From Verrucomicrobiota bacterium (lineage in GTDB: Bacteria; Verrucomicrobiota; Verrucomicrobiia; Opitutales; Opitutaceae): a DNA stretch of 64,000 nt. How positions within the stretch are numbered: position 1 is the stretch's first letter; the number at the start of each line of letters is the position of its first letter. This document shows positions 33,101 through 35,659 of the stretch, piece after piece. The DNA lies in the NCBI GenBank assembly GCA_023433275.1, contig JAEZDN010000051.1, positions 46,484 through 110,483 on the forward strand. The letters run 5' to 3'. The notes below the pieces were generated by a model. It did no database searches and was not told the DNA's origin. It saw only the letters and a program-made list of their open reading frames with translations. The position numbers and the translations under genes are program-made.

Positions 33101-34892
33101 CGATGCCGGCCGCAGCGTGGCGGGCGACGACGTGGTCTTCGCCGGCGCGGGCGATGACATCGTCCTCGGCCAGCAGGGTGACGATATCCTCTTCGGCGGC
33201 GACGGCGACGATGACCTCATCGGCGGACATAACGTATCGTTGGGCCAGGATGGCGACGATGTGATCGACGCCGGCACCGGCTTTGACGTCATCGCCGGCG
33301 ACAACGCCTCGGTCCTCCGCACCGGCAGCAACGTCAGCCCGCGCGCCCGCGTCCTCGCCGGCACCGCGATGTTCGACGACCGGGGCAACTTCCTCGCCCT
33401 CGACACCCCGCAGGCCTGGCCGACCGATGTGCAGGAGCGTGCCGTCGTCATCCTCGACCACGCCTTCGACACCATCGCCGGCGTGTTCGGCTCCGACCAC
33501 CTCGTCGGTGGCGCGGACAACGACATGCTCTTCGGCCAGCTCGGCAACGACTTCATCCACGGCGACACGACGCTCCCGGTCGATGTCGACGCCGGCGGCC
33601 TCGTCGACCGTGCGGCCGTCCGTGCGACCGCCGCCGCCCTGTTTGTCTCGAACCTCTGGATCGGCGCCGCCAGCGACGGCGACGACTACATCGAGGGCAA
33701 CGGCGGCGACGACCTGATCTTCGGCGGCCTCGGCCAGGACGACATCGTGGGCGGCAGCTCCTCGATGTTCGGCCTTGCCGAGTACAACCAGCGGCCGGAC
33801 GGCGGCGACACGATCTTCGGCGCGAACGGCACGGCCGCGGCCTTCGAGGACGTGGGCGATGCGTCGCTCAATGGTCGGGCCCTCGACGCGGATGTCATCC
33901 TCGGCGACAACGGCGACATCGTGCGCCTCGTTGGCCTCAACGGCGTATCCATCGGCGAGTTCCTCACCTTCACCTACGATGCGGGCGCCGCCGAGCGCAT
34001 CATCGTCCGCGGTTTCTCGCTCCTGGACTACACCGTGCCGGAAGCCGTCTCGGACATCGGTGGCGGCGACACGATCTTCGGCGAAAACGGCGACGACACC
34101 ATCCACGGCCAGGTGGGCAACGACTCGCTCCAGGGCAACGGCAACGACGACAACCTTTACGGCGGCCAGGGTGACGACAACATTTTCGGTGGCGCCGGTG
34201 ATGACACGATCTCGCATTCCGACGAGCTCAAGCCGCCGCCGCCGGCCCCGGGCAAGAGCGCGGCCGATCCGGGCAAACCCGAGGATGGCGAATCCTCGCT
34301 CAAGGGCGACGACCCCGTGCTGGCGGGCTTCGTGGTGCCGCCGTCCAATATCCCGGTCGCCTTCCTCGTCACCCCGTCCGCCGCGGCCCCCACGGTTGCA
34401 TTCGTCGCGGACATCCTCCTCGGTGTCGGCAACAGCGGCGCGACCTGGCTCCCGAGCGGCGGCGATCCGGTCCTTGCGGACGGTGGCACGGCTTGGCGCA
34501 TCTTCGATGCTGCGATCTATCCCTCCTCGGGTTACGGCGCGCCTTCCAGCAAGGGCGGGGCCGGCAACATGCCGACCCGCTTCAGCGACCTGATCGAGAA
34601 CCAGCAGGTCACGCCGACCGAGGAAGGACTGCCCTCCACGCCCACCACCGAGATCCCCGCCTCCCCGGAGGATCCGCAGGGCAACGAGGCGCAGCCCGAG
34701 GCACCGGCCGAGCAGCCCGAGGCCCAGGACCGCCCGCAAAACCCGGAGGGCCAGCAAACCCCGGACAACTCCGTGCCGCCCGCCGATGCGCCGGGCACTG
34801 GGGAAAATCCCCCCGAAGACGCGGATCCCGCCAAGTCGGAAACCGAAGACCCGCCCGCGCCGGCTCCGGAATCGCCGCCGTCGGCAACGTGA
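6195..34892 (+). CDS. Giant 9,565-residue repeat protein with LEPR-XLL-like N-terminus and RTX-like arrays
   Basis: A stop-free frame of 28.7 kb. An in-frame TGA immediately precedes the ATG at 6195, fixing the upstream limit. There is no hydrophobic signal peptide; instead LECLEQRMLLAGD (residues 11-23) matches the LEPR-XLL type. Residues about 150-3500 are beta-rich and Asp/Gly/Thr-rich, with tandem domains ending in phrases such as LTGSFLFEQ. A Pro-rich hinge (VPAPPPPPALG, about residue 3510) leads to solenoid-like repeats (residues about 4000-5450), then RTX-like repeats (about 5600-8940), canonical RTX nonapeptides near 9289-9341, and a Pro/Glu/Thr-rich tail of about 220 residues. No sortase, PEP-CTERM or obvious type I secretion signal is visible at the C-terminus. 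A surface or extracellular calcium-stabilised fibre or adhesin is the likely role; this is inference from the repeats. Confidence 0.93.
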   Translation: MSSLRQREFTLECLEQRMLLAGDGLLGDTLSTLEDGSMPSLTAEVLVDQGDAGNDAAPVLPADESLVDTAAPAAVQTAETVVAEVELLAPVATSFDAPADAAAPANPDVQTAADFSVATLTAGNGPPQSNQDQSVSDVIAGETMNPLDPPFGGFEFTPSGEGAVAEHDALLELFNLGTTDDTVTMHGSITKRADANGEYSLGQLTITGTFNITRHEVGGSGAVDKDGRYVFEVWFDADATVTLASGGATFTLIASKGAFLVSGQLELDGSHVTGADALYFDEGGAAGSLVISGINLLTAGAGDTFLFANLTSTDGTGFAALSFNTASGLANPTAGHTSATDIGGTGLSADFTGASNFIRFTGEVDLTLSADGLVLEGDFTVEVTDTNGAGTAGGQVLTIAFTNAAVTLGTGTAKITVGGTVSTTFQISSSGWSGQVSISTLAIAGATGVSGNSASGTLKITGGAGGTSVTVETTINISVSQAPVAATLSGSLAFSWKGGDLLFSVTDLSASVTAGGIGLSITDVDGDFLIRDTGFAGKATIGGLAMTGYTFGSLSGVTFEINTTDADVAAVVMPSGNSLSFSGADRRKYFLVSGGLTLDLSFATSIAVSVTGTFYFEQYSYDHDGDSGTATESVFKIGVGGASGTSAKFTAGEVEIGVTGLSGGFIIKSTGIAGSLSATALDIAGLPEGVTISGSNLSFAINTTGAVTGAVSFDGLGDSPTASFNFGETQKDFLSVAGTIDLAVEAEGATFALDDASLGFYAGTVDDKEVVKVGAKDLTATLTVGDITASITKIDAIIVIMDEGVAGRVEFEKLTITGINDFTFAATDFAFEFNTSGVEIDEVLTVGGAAQTLTYTEADNETEFFRGYGTMTVAFDNGGSFAMSISGSFAFDVYSYDADGEGAGVAKNVVQFGFENVKFEIAVGDDVKLVVDDADGFFLFGENEEGDASYAGRLAISDAHLEGVTGLTIEVTDFNFEINTFGHAVEATIVRGEVDAEAVEEDDLADFTLDFSTEDQENFIALGGTLNLVVELGGFEFTLAGSFQFERSTVTLNEGETDEADVETIRIAVSGASFSLGLGGVALGASGISGGILITEEGTVAMQMSIKTVALTGIEGFTFSVEDFFLSLNNTGAAVAEDFTFPDGDDAGTADDVVALDFEGDIFTLGGTVHLGVEYGGFATTITGTFVFQQVAAVLDDEDTEGTDESAPAKILIGIKDASFNLSLGSVALEISEVTGLFAVYEDDGDPDTDDGTFAMSLTIGEVELTGIEGFTFGVTNFFLKLNNTGGAVAETFDFDGDDGTEDDIETISFTGDIVSLGGTVNLGIEFGGFSTVLTGTFLFTQVAAVADDPDTEDEDETADAKILIGIKDAGFNLSLGGVALEISEVTGLFALYEGEDDDDPDTDDGTLAMSLSIGQVELTGITGFDFEVSNFFLKLNNTGGAVAETFDFDGDDETVDDIETISFTGDIVSLGGTVDLRIEFGGFSTTLTGSFLFSQVAAITDDPDTAGENEATDAKVLIGIKDASFKLEFGDVALNITQVTGLFALYEGEDDGNAATDDGTIAMSLKIGSVALTGIDGFTFGVTNFFLKLNDTGGAVEETFDFDGDESTTEDIATISFTGDIIALGGTVDLGIEFGGFSTTLTGSFLFEQHAEKMLIGIKDAGFTLDIGGVALEISEVTGLFAVYSDETIAMELAIGKVELTGIEGFTFAVTAFSLKLNDTGGAVEESFDFDGDDETEDDVETITFDGDIIALGGTLELGIAFGGFATTLSGSFLFEQHEEKMLIGIKDAEFNLDIGGVALEISEVNGLFAVYTDDTIAMQLSVGEVALTGIDGFTFAVTNFFLNLNDTGGEVEETFTFGDQELEMSFDDDIISLGGTVEFGIEIGSTEISITGSFIFEQAKVTNDDDSESDVIKVSITGGELSLGVVEVTGINGAFVILEAGAAGQLSIEDITIDLGSLPFFLSVDEFYLEFNNTGGDVDVVIPAGDPESEDDDVALQFSGESRHDFILISGTIIIGIGGDDPENSPIISLTAVGVTIDTGATGSDPLFSAKLLSGTLDLEVLGGPITVSAKNLAITAEGKLANYDDPDTAGADKFIVEVYFGGTFEENIMGAGEDGELGTDDDVVTGTEEVTRTGEAAPEDVDFKWPSWMPLKLRHIALEWEDVEADASDFDLRVTAAIDFSLGDLITVSGYVNDLVIDVGELTAGNFPIKSFDAAALYVDGELFGLQVGGGFVIGMINVDANGDEIPEGSSTAVDDTIFYAGLSLKAMLLGSGGVQFAVGLAYIDNEVVPLEVMVGVSAPILLEPISGLTLGSFAGRVQFAHTLDEDYEDEDGDVDMDALKQVANNPNSAVQTEDMEDWVDNLRAATLNLAGGDESAAGTSSVWEEDLTITVLASFYSIYISPLSLNGTMVVSFDTAGRILLAGELKFANGTAKINAGLYANLTNVDSGDFAFAFYGSYGDPNSDLKLLEIEASLKVRILVGELDSDSGLVVVEVDEDDNPIVWDKDEHTTAQQGILKLEFVGAVKFVAGGAMIVQVDGTVDLEVALHGTASVRLKFNAQVGIVEPSPNPLGDKFGELAGYLSIFEKKVGVDEEGADVFALRIYGAVKVTFTPGTLEDYGIYVDATAFLQINTDDAEHTVTLEYFDGDEEEVDLRANSFSLMLDGELLVGQPGSDVEETAFLRMDGFVVIEIDENGLTLIFDVDVELSPGGTRLLTLDATGFMRINDEGVAARLDMTLAVDLPEETGLDFDASFFLLINTTGKIVKIDVPTYITEAEDYDGPEGVVIPQAAPVIGGNLSIAEGDVELAAGVDGILGTADDVDVVAIAAGEDDIIGTADDDADDQLTSSQDYYIISANGSLSALDALTFEGDFFLIITQEDDGEGGVETYVQMKVNATLDLVAVGTVEVHGFLEITNTGAVGILSVELNLTALQADLGIGITADVFLAFNTYDTDYTVPDDVAENFITLGTGEHLVLEDNLVQIQLRGSLTLGASLSLSGSFFFKKSGSGVNEKTLISVDATMSMPVIGTLNVDGDLVLVVDNPATTGVDEGGAVGSLAITLQSNAGLAAIDITYSATIKLKVNSTGVTQDDPGDAGSLTIAANTVELDMSGTLTLLNTFTFTGNFYFKKSGTDLNIRFNATLSIGFLGTLRATGNFDSDSTGFQAQLTLAIESAAGATYGFTFSGTLFFAINTKATNYTVTGLPNLADQTVAPGGTMIVVQGQLQLFSTFSLSGTFALTVSASSTSITLYATLSVFSVSLNVSGSATIVTADNGGTVGDERGIVLNLQLRLGTSANVTMSPVASVFSLTGSFTLQINTTDFASGGIAANSVTISASVSANIMGFNLASGTLTITISSTGFSIVIPEASPLSLDFFGFFTLNFYGNLSIRTDGSSEFSFTARAGVTFLNPDIFGFSGTVSVTFSKTFAGVATVSGSVSATFGAFGIKVGANGNFSFSSDGSVSLSVSISFQITPAFTIKIWTFWKTYYIHVPALVISGTWSKTFGTRGAVPAPPPPPALGRMVGNTLYLNVGADAVHRGATYPAGDESYTLTSLGNGTGTGKKVRINALGYDQDFDNVTKIVASDTQSYNTFINIDDALGLPVDINLNKTVTGENHFIVGSGVANVQAGSGKDWVEYGAGGGTYYGGAGIGKVEDHANGNLTVRAPGHLDYILTDDSLTYGNGTDTSYAITFVNDSVKKVVLDGAAGATYATSSTGGVDDKGTPSTADDETIAANPWSGTATFNGTGTGTVQATTAGDVTLTNTSLTENGRTITLSGLNNTALYGDENANIFTVSGWTNGGSIDGKGGNDTVVAENNANFTLSNTALTRSSGGTLALTAVEIATLTGGSSANTFSVSNWTGTANLNGAGGNDAYTIGLNTTGGTVNIADTAGTTDTLVINGTTGADTLTVTGTSVSRGSQVVNYSGIETLTINGGDDNDTITINSTSIGTTINGDAGADTFTANGNSASLTLSGGAGNDTITITASTTALTLNGDADDDIFNLRALSASTTVNTGAGTNTVNLGNTSSVVDNLDGALTINGGGTDTVNLNDSGSGAKTDGVLTGTTLSGLGMAAGITYGSVEILGLTFGSGNDTFTIITTHAGTTTVNSGGGADRINVRAIAGATTINGGAGLDNIYVGSNAGNGDTGGNVNSIAAALTVNGDADAGVLHLDDSGDTASSGTLTSTTITSMGLGGTLTYGTLTTLNLHLGSGGDTFTIASTHAGTTNVNANNGNDTIHIRSTSGATNVNTGAGTNVINVGSTAGMGGAGNLNAIAGLLTLAGGGTDTLNVDDTADSAGNTDGKLTSTRLTGLGMGSGASQAITYTSIETLNLELGAGNDTLDIVSTSSQTNIDGNAGDDVITVNSDHTVGTNPIGATLNLEGGDGSDHFHLWFSGAGSSVVNVRDNGSAGTNNLTLNGTPAADTFLLRKYFVVLLQYEGEEQLPTYERVNYNEFVGSTLTNYINGALTINALDGDNHFAIDDNSAVTVINGGANADTFQIGQVFGNSYTGESFESGDLLATTRGLLSHGVSKKLTIEANDGDDIFIIFHNRAVLDLDGGEGDDAFTIRAFALAGSSEGPEEYDPERGSTNVATGGGANHVSYAINAPVQIDGGGGTDTIIAIATEFSDTIILTPDGIYGMGLNVTFTNIERLAIYAAEGNDHIWILGAPYGLEIEIVGGLGSDTIHLGGAPDPVQVIRVDNEGNPILDGNGDPILDTVNFTPTYNLTAIDSLITIIGGVGDGVPPLEAGIGLPGENTGPLPDIGNTNLLVDEDLTVDRLWVRNEDSFAHDVGYLTATRLSGLGMTGPGGSEGYVDYADLDEFVINLGGGDDTFTIENTGIGRTVVNGGPGDDTFKVETTSGHVIVLGGEGDDAFNLGSTTGPDGVLTQLNAHVAVDGGIGTDTVNINHRGDFDGNFGLLTRTTLTGLEMDADVAAVNQALSFRVNATGGTFRLGYEGSWTTALAWNATDDDITGALWTLFRAHFSAQQTVIHQDADVGAALGSIYGNRSAFAERVGDEFIINFQGALAGIAVELDIDASALAGTATATQRIAGLNYYGIDELELSLGFGPDRLTIENTHAGTTTVNTNNGDDRVDLRTIAGETTINAGAGEDDIYVGTNAGLGDSDGNLNSIAANLFVYGDGEGATLHLDDTGDTLGNSGNLTSTQLSGLGLGGTVTYGTLTILNIHLGAGGDTFTIESTHTGTTNLNANAGGDTLNVRTIAGDTYLNTGAGTNAINVGSEMPDGWGTVNGISALLTLTGEGADTLNVDERDDGADNIGNLTDTRLTGLGMGTDDNRGITYFDIEALNINLGSGSDIFTIESTHTGVTNLNALGGDDTINVRTISGVTNIHTGTGTNTVNVGSAAPGIGGSVNDIAALLTLTGGGTDTVNIDDRGDFLGNTGTLTGSTLRGLGMADGINYSSIETLNLDLGSGSDVFNVQGTTAVTTLTTHDGDDRIYVSSAAELNTSTSTDFLTGHLDEITGDLDILAGEGRNLLMVSDEESTTGDGAVALTRNSISGLAPALITFAADAANGDFTQGVTIWTSRGNDVIVVTGSDTRAGTRTVTTLNTNTGHDAVTVTLDADVDGFFVLNTEDGDDTVDGSASSLPLVIFGGAGADTLTGGSGDDIIFGDRGRVEYLDGATIVSVLGGGGPDDSTDGVIRDSFQVFTVDSGVGAADSIQGNAGSDIVLGGADGDTINAGEGDNVAIGDHAVLTVTDGLPVAVESYHTGGGNDVITLGAGRDLVIGGTGADEIHAGAGDNVVLGDHGTISLTANFITSVTAVANVDGGGDEITTLGGRDIILGGEAGDTIQAGDGDNAIAGDLGSFDFTSNTAHTFTATDFTIGGNDAITTGSGDDTIVGGLGADVITAGEGDNVVLGDHGDLTRDSAVDDVTVTSTSEATGGDDEITTGSGSDVVVGGMGADTINAGAGRNVVFGDSGTLTVTAGLPVTFATTAPTSGGNDSITTGAGDDYLLGGAGADVITAGDGRNVVFGDTGSATFSEALTVNLTATSDAGDADDITTGAGQDFIFGGRGGDTIRAGAGANVAFGDQGEIDFSNGHATTLVSATATADGADTIEAGAGIDVVLGGGGNDTLTVGLGQVGEGANTVVGDHGTILRALNGAVLTTTHVTSGDLGIGGDDTITGGDGDDLVIAGSGADAIDVGEGNNAVLGDEGRIETASFLFSVIESSSGSFADHVVSGIGGGTDYVLGGGGADTLIVGGLLVTGDGTNVVLGDHGTITFTDGILTRVASTTSAGAADEIEAGDGYNVVIGGFGADQITTRGGTNVLIGDHGQVNVSGSTLIDATTLDAATEAGDTLITGDGTHWILGGDGDDTITAGDGRAVVLGDHGSITRGTGEAITVLSSDAAIGGADTITTGDGHDIVIGGLGSDEISADEGNNLVLGDSGEIVIADDGGYDLARSLAPTDGAGDIITTGDGDDLIIGGAGADDITAGHGDNVILGDIGTLDFIDGVLRSAISSSFTVGGDDIIETGDGDDFIIGGLGADTIAASEGDNVVVGDHGEVTYTAAGEYELAQTLEASAGAADIITTGDGDDLILGGAGADAITAGHGTNLVLGDHGTLDFDDGLLRSAVSTDFTVGGNDTITTGDDHDFIIGGLGSDTITAGEGVNVVLGDHGEVTYTAAGEYDLARTLEASAGAADTITTGDGDDLILGGAGGDEIDAGHGTNLVLGDHGTFDFDDGLLRSALSSDFAVGGDDTITTGDDHDFIIGGLGTDTIFAGEGDNVVLGDHGEVAYTVLGAYDLAQTLEANHGAADSITTGDGDDLILGGAGADAITAGHGKNLVLGDHGSLDFDAGLLRAAISTDFAVGGDDTITAGSGNDFIIGGLGSDTITAGEGDNVVLGDHGQVTYTAAGAYDLAETLQASAGAADTITAGAGHDLILGGAGGDEIAAGNGNNLVLGDHGSLDFDAGLLRSAISTDFAVGGDDTITAGSGSDFIIGGLGSDTITSGEGVNVVLGDHGEVTYTAAGFYDLARTLESGHGAADSITAGDGDDLLLGGAGGDTIVAGHGDNLVIGDHGAFDFDAGLLRSAVSSDFTVGGNDSISAGSGHDFIIGGLGSDTIAAGEGGNVVLGDHGEVQYTAAGEYDLARTLEATAGAADTITAGTGDDLILGGAAGDDIMAGEGDNLVIGDHGTLEFDDGLLRSAISTDFAIGGGDEITAGDGQDFIIGGLGSDTITAGAGNNVVLGDHGEVTYTVAGNYELARTLEASAGAADTITTGADHDLILGGAAGDTITAGEGANLVIGDHGTLDFDEGLLRSAVSTDFAIGGNDTITAGAGDDFIIGGFGADVLDAGHGDNVILGDHGEVTYTATGNYELARTLEASVGDVDLITAGEGHDLILGGAAGDEITAGNGNNLVIGDHGTLDFDEGLLRSAVSTDFALGGNDTITAGSGHDFIIGGFGSDTLAAGEGDNVVLGDHGEVNYTAAARYDLARTLAASVGDADTITTGAGHDLILGGAAGDEITAGNGNNLVIGDHGTLDFDEGLLRSAVSTDFAIGGADTISTGAGNDFIIGGLDLDTLTAGEGDNVVLGDHGEVYYTAAGKYDLARSLEAGFGANDSITTGDGHDLIIGGAGTDTIAAGHGNNFAIGDHGTLDFVDGDLRSAISTDFAIGGADTITTGDGNDFIIGGLGADSLTAGEGDNVVLGDHGEVVYTAAGNYDLARSLAAAFGAADSITTGDGDDLIIGGAAGDTIVAGHGDNLAIGDHGSLDFDEGLLRSAIASDFATGGNDTITAGNGHDFIIGGLGSDSLAASEGNNIVLGDHGELLFSAIGDLDAVRSLAPTEGAADTITSGAGRDIIIGGRATDSITAGDGDNVVFGDNGEATWLVRVPVHFTTFSTTNSASDVITTGSGNDIILAGAGADTITAGNGHNTIFADEGELEYDAAGVLAHLLSLDSDWGANDTVTTGTGNDIIVGGKAEDTISAGDGNNLIFGDNGEATWLAGVPVHFTTFSTANSASDVITTGEGNDVILAGAGADEITAGNGNNTIFADEGELEYDAAGILAHLLSLDPHSGANDTVSTGTGTDIIVGGKAEDTITAGDGDNLIFGDNGEATWLAGVPVHFTTFSTANSASDVITTGSGNDVILAGAGADEITAGNGNNTIFADEGELEYDANGILAHLLSLDPSSGANDSVSTGSGIDIIVGGKAEDTISAGDGNNLIFGDNGEATWLAGVPVHFTTFSTANSASDVITTGSGNDVILAGAGADVITAGNGNNTIFADEGELEYDAAGILAHLLSLDPSSGANDSVSTGSGTDIIVGGKAEDTISAGDGDNLVFGDNGEATWLAGVPVHFTTFSTANSASDVITTGEGDDVILAGAGADEITAGNGDNTIFADEGELEYDADGVLAHLLSLDSDSGANDMVTTGSGNDIVVGGTAEDTITAGDGDNLVFGDNGEATWLAGVPVRFVSFDPEVSHDDVITAGTGNDVILAGAGADEVDAGHGHNTIFADEGELNYDADGNLEFAETLETDEGDDDIVTSGSGNDIIFGGTGADTIKAGDGNNLVFGDLGTAEWLATVPVYFGSFDPEFADDDIITTGSGHDTILAGSGLDKVTAGDGNNTVFADEGELSYDAAGLLAEALSLAPDVGGNDTVSTGTGNDLILGGFGQDTIQAGHGDNVVFGDNGTALYLGGLAVLFESLTPENSAADVIDTGSGRDVIIAGAGADTVNAGDGNNIVLADEGMITLTAGVPDEITSTFFADGANDTVTTGSGDDIVVGGFGSDVVTAGDGDNTIAGDNAILTLQGGIEVELAVLAPAIGDADTITTGEGDDIIVGGTAGDTIVAGDGDNVVAGDQATITFLGGFFATLTPTTPEIGGADTITTGSGHDRIVAGTDADWIDAGDGHNVVTGDHAVIIQELGALTLVESTAFADGGVDTIFTGAGNDLILGGTAGDTIHAGAGNDLVFGDHGQVAGAVDLTLLPLAMATKPFVFTAISTQNLDAGRSVAGDDVVFAGAGDDIVLGQQGDDILFGGDGDDDLIGGHNVSLGQDGDDVIDAGTGFDVIAGDNASVLRTGSNVSPRARVLAGTAMFDDRGNFLALDTPQAWPTDVQERAVVILDHAFDTIAGVFGSDHLVGGADNDMLFGQLGNDFIHGDTTLPVDVDAGGLVDRAAVRATAAALFVSNLWIGAASDGDDYIEGNGGDDLIFGGLGQDDIVGGSSSMFGLAEYNQRPDGGDTIFGANGTAAAFEDVGDASLNGRALDADVILGDNGDIVRLVGLNGVSIGEFLTFTYDAGAAERIIVRGFSLLDYTVPEAVSDIGGGDTIFGENGDDTIHGQVGNDSLQGNGNDDNLYGGQGDDNIFGGAGDDTISHSDELKPPPPAPGKSAADPGKPEDGESSLKGDDPVLAGFVVPPSNIPVAFLVTPSAAAPTVAFVADILLGVGNSGATWLPSGGDPVLADGGTAWRIFDAAIYPSSGYGAPSSKGGAGNMPTRFSDLIENQQVTPTEEGLPSTPTTEIPASPEDPQGNEAQPEAPAEQPEAQDRPQNPEGQQTPDNSVPPADAPGTGENPPEDADPAKSETEDPPAPAPESPPSAT
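6225..6263 (+). other. LEPR-XLL-like N-terminal sorting motif
   Basis: It encodes residues 11-23 (LECLEQRMLLAGD) of the giant protein. The form L-E-x-R-x-L-L-A-x-D matches the short motif known at the N-terminus of very large planctomycete and verrucomicrobial proteins, here with Q in place of P. The 35 N-terminal residues contain no continuous hydrophobic helix, so this motif, not a Sec signal peptide, is the best candidate for targeting. Its function is not established. Confidence 0.7.
9250..11880 (+). repeat. Tandem 120-155-residue beta-domain repeats in the giant gene
   Basis: At least seven copies of a domain recur, with landmarks LGGTV-LGIEFGGF, LTGSFLFEQ, LIGIKDA, GVALEISEVTGLFAVY, LTGIEGFTF and FFLKLNNTGGAV. 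Copies of the LGGT phrase lie near 9260, 9690, 10140, 10605, 11066, 11450 and 11816. Spacing shrinks from about 460 to about 370 bp because an acidic insertion (DDPDTED-like) after the LFEQ phrase is lost in later copies. More diverged copies continue on both sides. I do not recognise the fold. Confidence 0.85.
18300..22560 (+). repeat. Solenoid-like long repeats in the giant gene
   Basis: Eight diverged copies share a core: L-x-GLGM, then ITY-x-IETLNL-x-LGSGNDTF, THAGTT-VN, NVRTIAG-T, INTGAGTNTVNVGS, and LLTLTGGGTDTVNVDD. The short alternating hydrophobic and Gly/Asn/Asp/Thr turns look like a parallel beta-helix or beta-roll. One copy near 21000-21350 carries an insertion of about 110 residues with more ordinary composition, apparently a separate globular domain. 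Confidence 0.8.
25248..32492 (+). repeat. 21 consecutive 345-bp (115-codon) RTX-like units in exact register
   Basis: The GD codon pair that opens each unit recurs at 25248 and every 345 bp to 32148 with no indel; the following landmark is at 32490, ending the register. Each unit is two half-units of 57 and 58 residues, each with a GDHG/GDNG turn, a variable strand pair and two nonapeptide-like runs (TTGDGDDLILGG, AGHGDNLVLGD). Units from 25248 to 29732 are of type A (TLDFDDGLLRSA and YDLARTLEA); units from 29733 are of type B (EATWLAGVPVHFTTFS and LEYDAAGILAHLLSLD), becoming diverged after 31458. Neighbouring type B units around 30423 and 30768 differ at only about 15 of 345 positions by eye. 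Confidence 0.92.
34060..34215 (+). repeat. Canonical RTX nonapeptide block near the giant protein's C-terminus
   Basis: It encodes successive GGxGxDxUx-type turns (GGGDTIFGENGDDTIHG, then GGQGDDNIFGGAGDDTI), the calcium-binding pattern of haemolysin-type RTX proteins. A shorter canonical stretch (GGAGADTLTGGSGDDIIFG) lies near 23040. After this block the protein turns into a proline-, glutamate- and threonine-rich tail. Confidence 0.85.
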
Positions 34893-35021
34893 AAGGGACC
34901 GCAGCGGCCATCCATCTTGGATATTGAATCACGATCGACCAGCGGCTCTATTGGCGCGCCTCAGCCGTTTGAATGATGCATCCGAACGGCATCGACGGTT
35001 TTCCACCTCCCCGACCTTATC

Positions 35022-35270
35022 ATGAAAAAACCCGCCCTTGCCCTCCTCCTGCCCCTCACGCTGCTCATTAGCGCCTGCAGTCTGTTTCCGTTTACTCCCA
35101 CCATCGGCGCGACCAGCGAGAAGAAGTGGCTGCGGAACACCGTTTCGAGCGACTTGGTTTATATCGAAGGCAACGTGAAGGCCTATCGCGCGGGTAGCGC
35201 CTATTATTATTTCAGGGATGGCGTCCTCGTCCGCGTGGCCCCGGGCCTCGTGTCGGCGGACAAGATCTGA
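35022..35270 (+). CDS. Small putative lipoprotein
   Basis: 82 residues. The N-terminus MKKPALALLLPLTLLISACS has two lysines, a hydrophobic core and a lipobox (ISAC) with the lipidated cysteine at position 19. The mature part is only about 64 residues, rich in aromatic and basic residues (YIEGNVKAYRAGSAYYYF), with no domain I recognise. It starts 130 bp after the giant gene in the same direction. No good terminator is visible between them, so co-expression is possible but unproven. A small accessory lipoprotein of the giant protein is one option; a stand-alone lipoprotein is equally compatible. Confidence 0.7.
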   Translation: MKKPALALLLPLTLLISACSLFPFTPTIGATSEKKWLRNTVSSDLVYIEGNVKAYRAGSAYYYFRDGVLVRVAPGLVSADKI

Positions 35271-35659
35271 CCTGACTGAATGGAGCGCGGGCGGTCTCGC
35301 CCGATTCGGATTTGCCGCCGTAGGAGCCGAGCTTGCTCGGTCCTCCGGCTGCCACGGGATCGACGTTGGAACAGGACGAAGCGTGGCCGATTTCCGCTCC
35401 CGTTTGAGCCGTTGATGGCCGGATTGCAGGGCAGACCGCTCATCCCGCCAGATTGTGTAGAGTCGCCGCTCGCGGCGGTCGTGCGCGTTAGGTCGGCACA
35501 ACCACCGGCCCTGCAGGAAAGTCAAAGGCGCGATCAGCGATTCCTTCCCTCCTGCATGCTCCGGCCTGCGCCCGGGCCTGATTTTGTTGGTTCCGAAATT
35601 GAGAATGCGCGTTGGGGATTTGCCAAGCCGGGCCCCAATCTGCTGAATCCACGCTTCCC
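35271..35659. other. Intergenic region with palindromic repeats
   Basis: It contains a GAATGGAGCGCGGGCG palindrome at about 35278-35302, of the same family as the blocks at 47.2 and 52.1 kb, and a second palindrome at 35317-35348 (TAGGAGCCGAGCTTGCTCGG type). The remainder shows no convincing coding frame and no clear terminator. Confidence 0.6.

Noticed and set aside
6195..34892. Type I secretion substrate with a cognate ABC exporter in the window
   Set aside because: RTX repeats are present, but there is no ABC transporter or TolC-like gene and no typical C-terminal secretion signal; the HlyD proteins here are fused to GAF and M50 domains instead.
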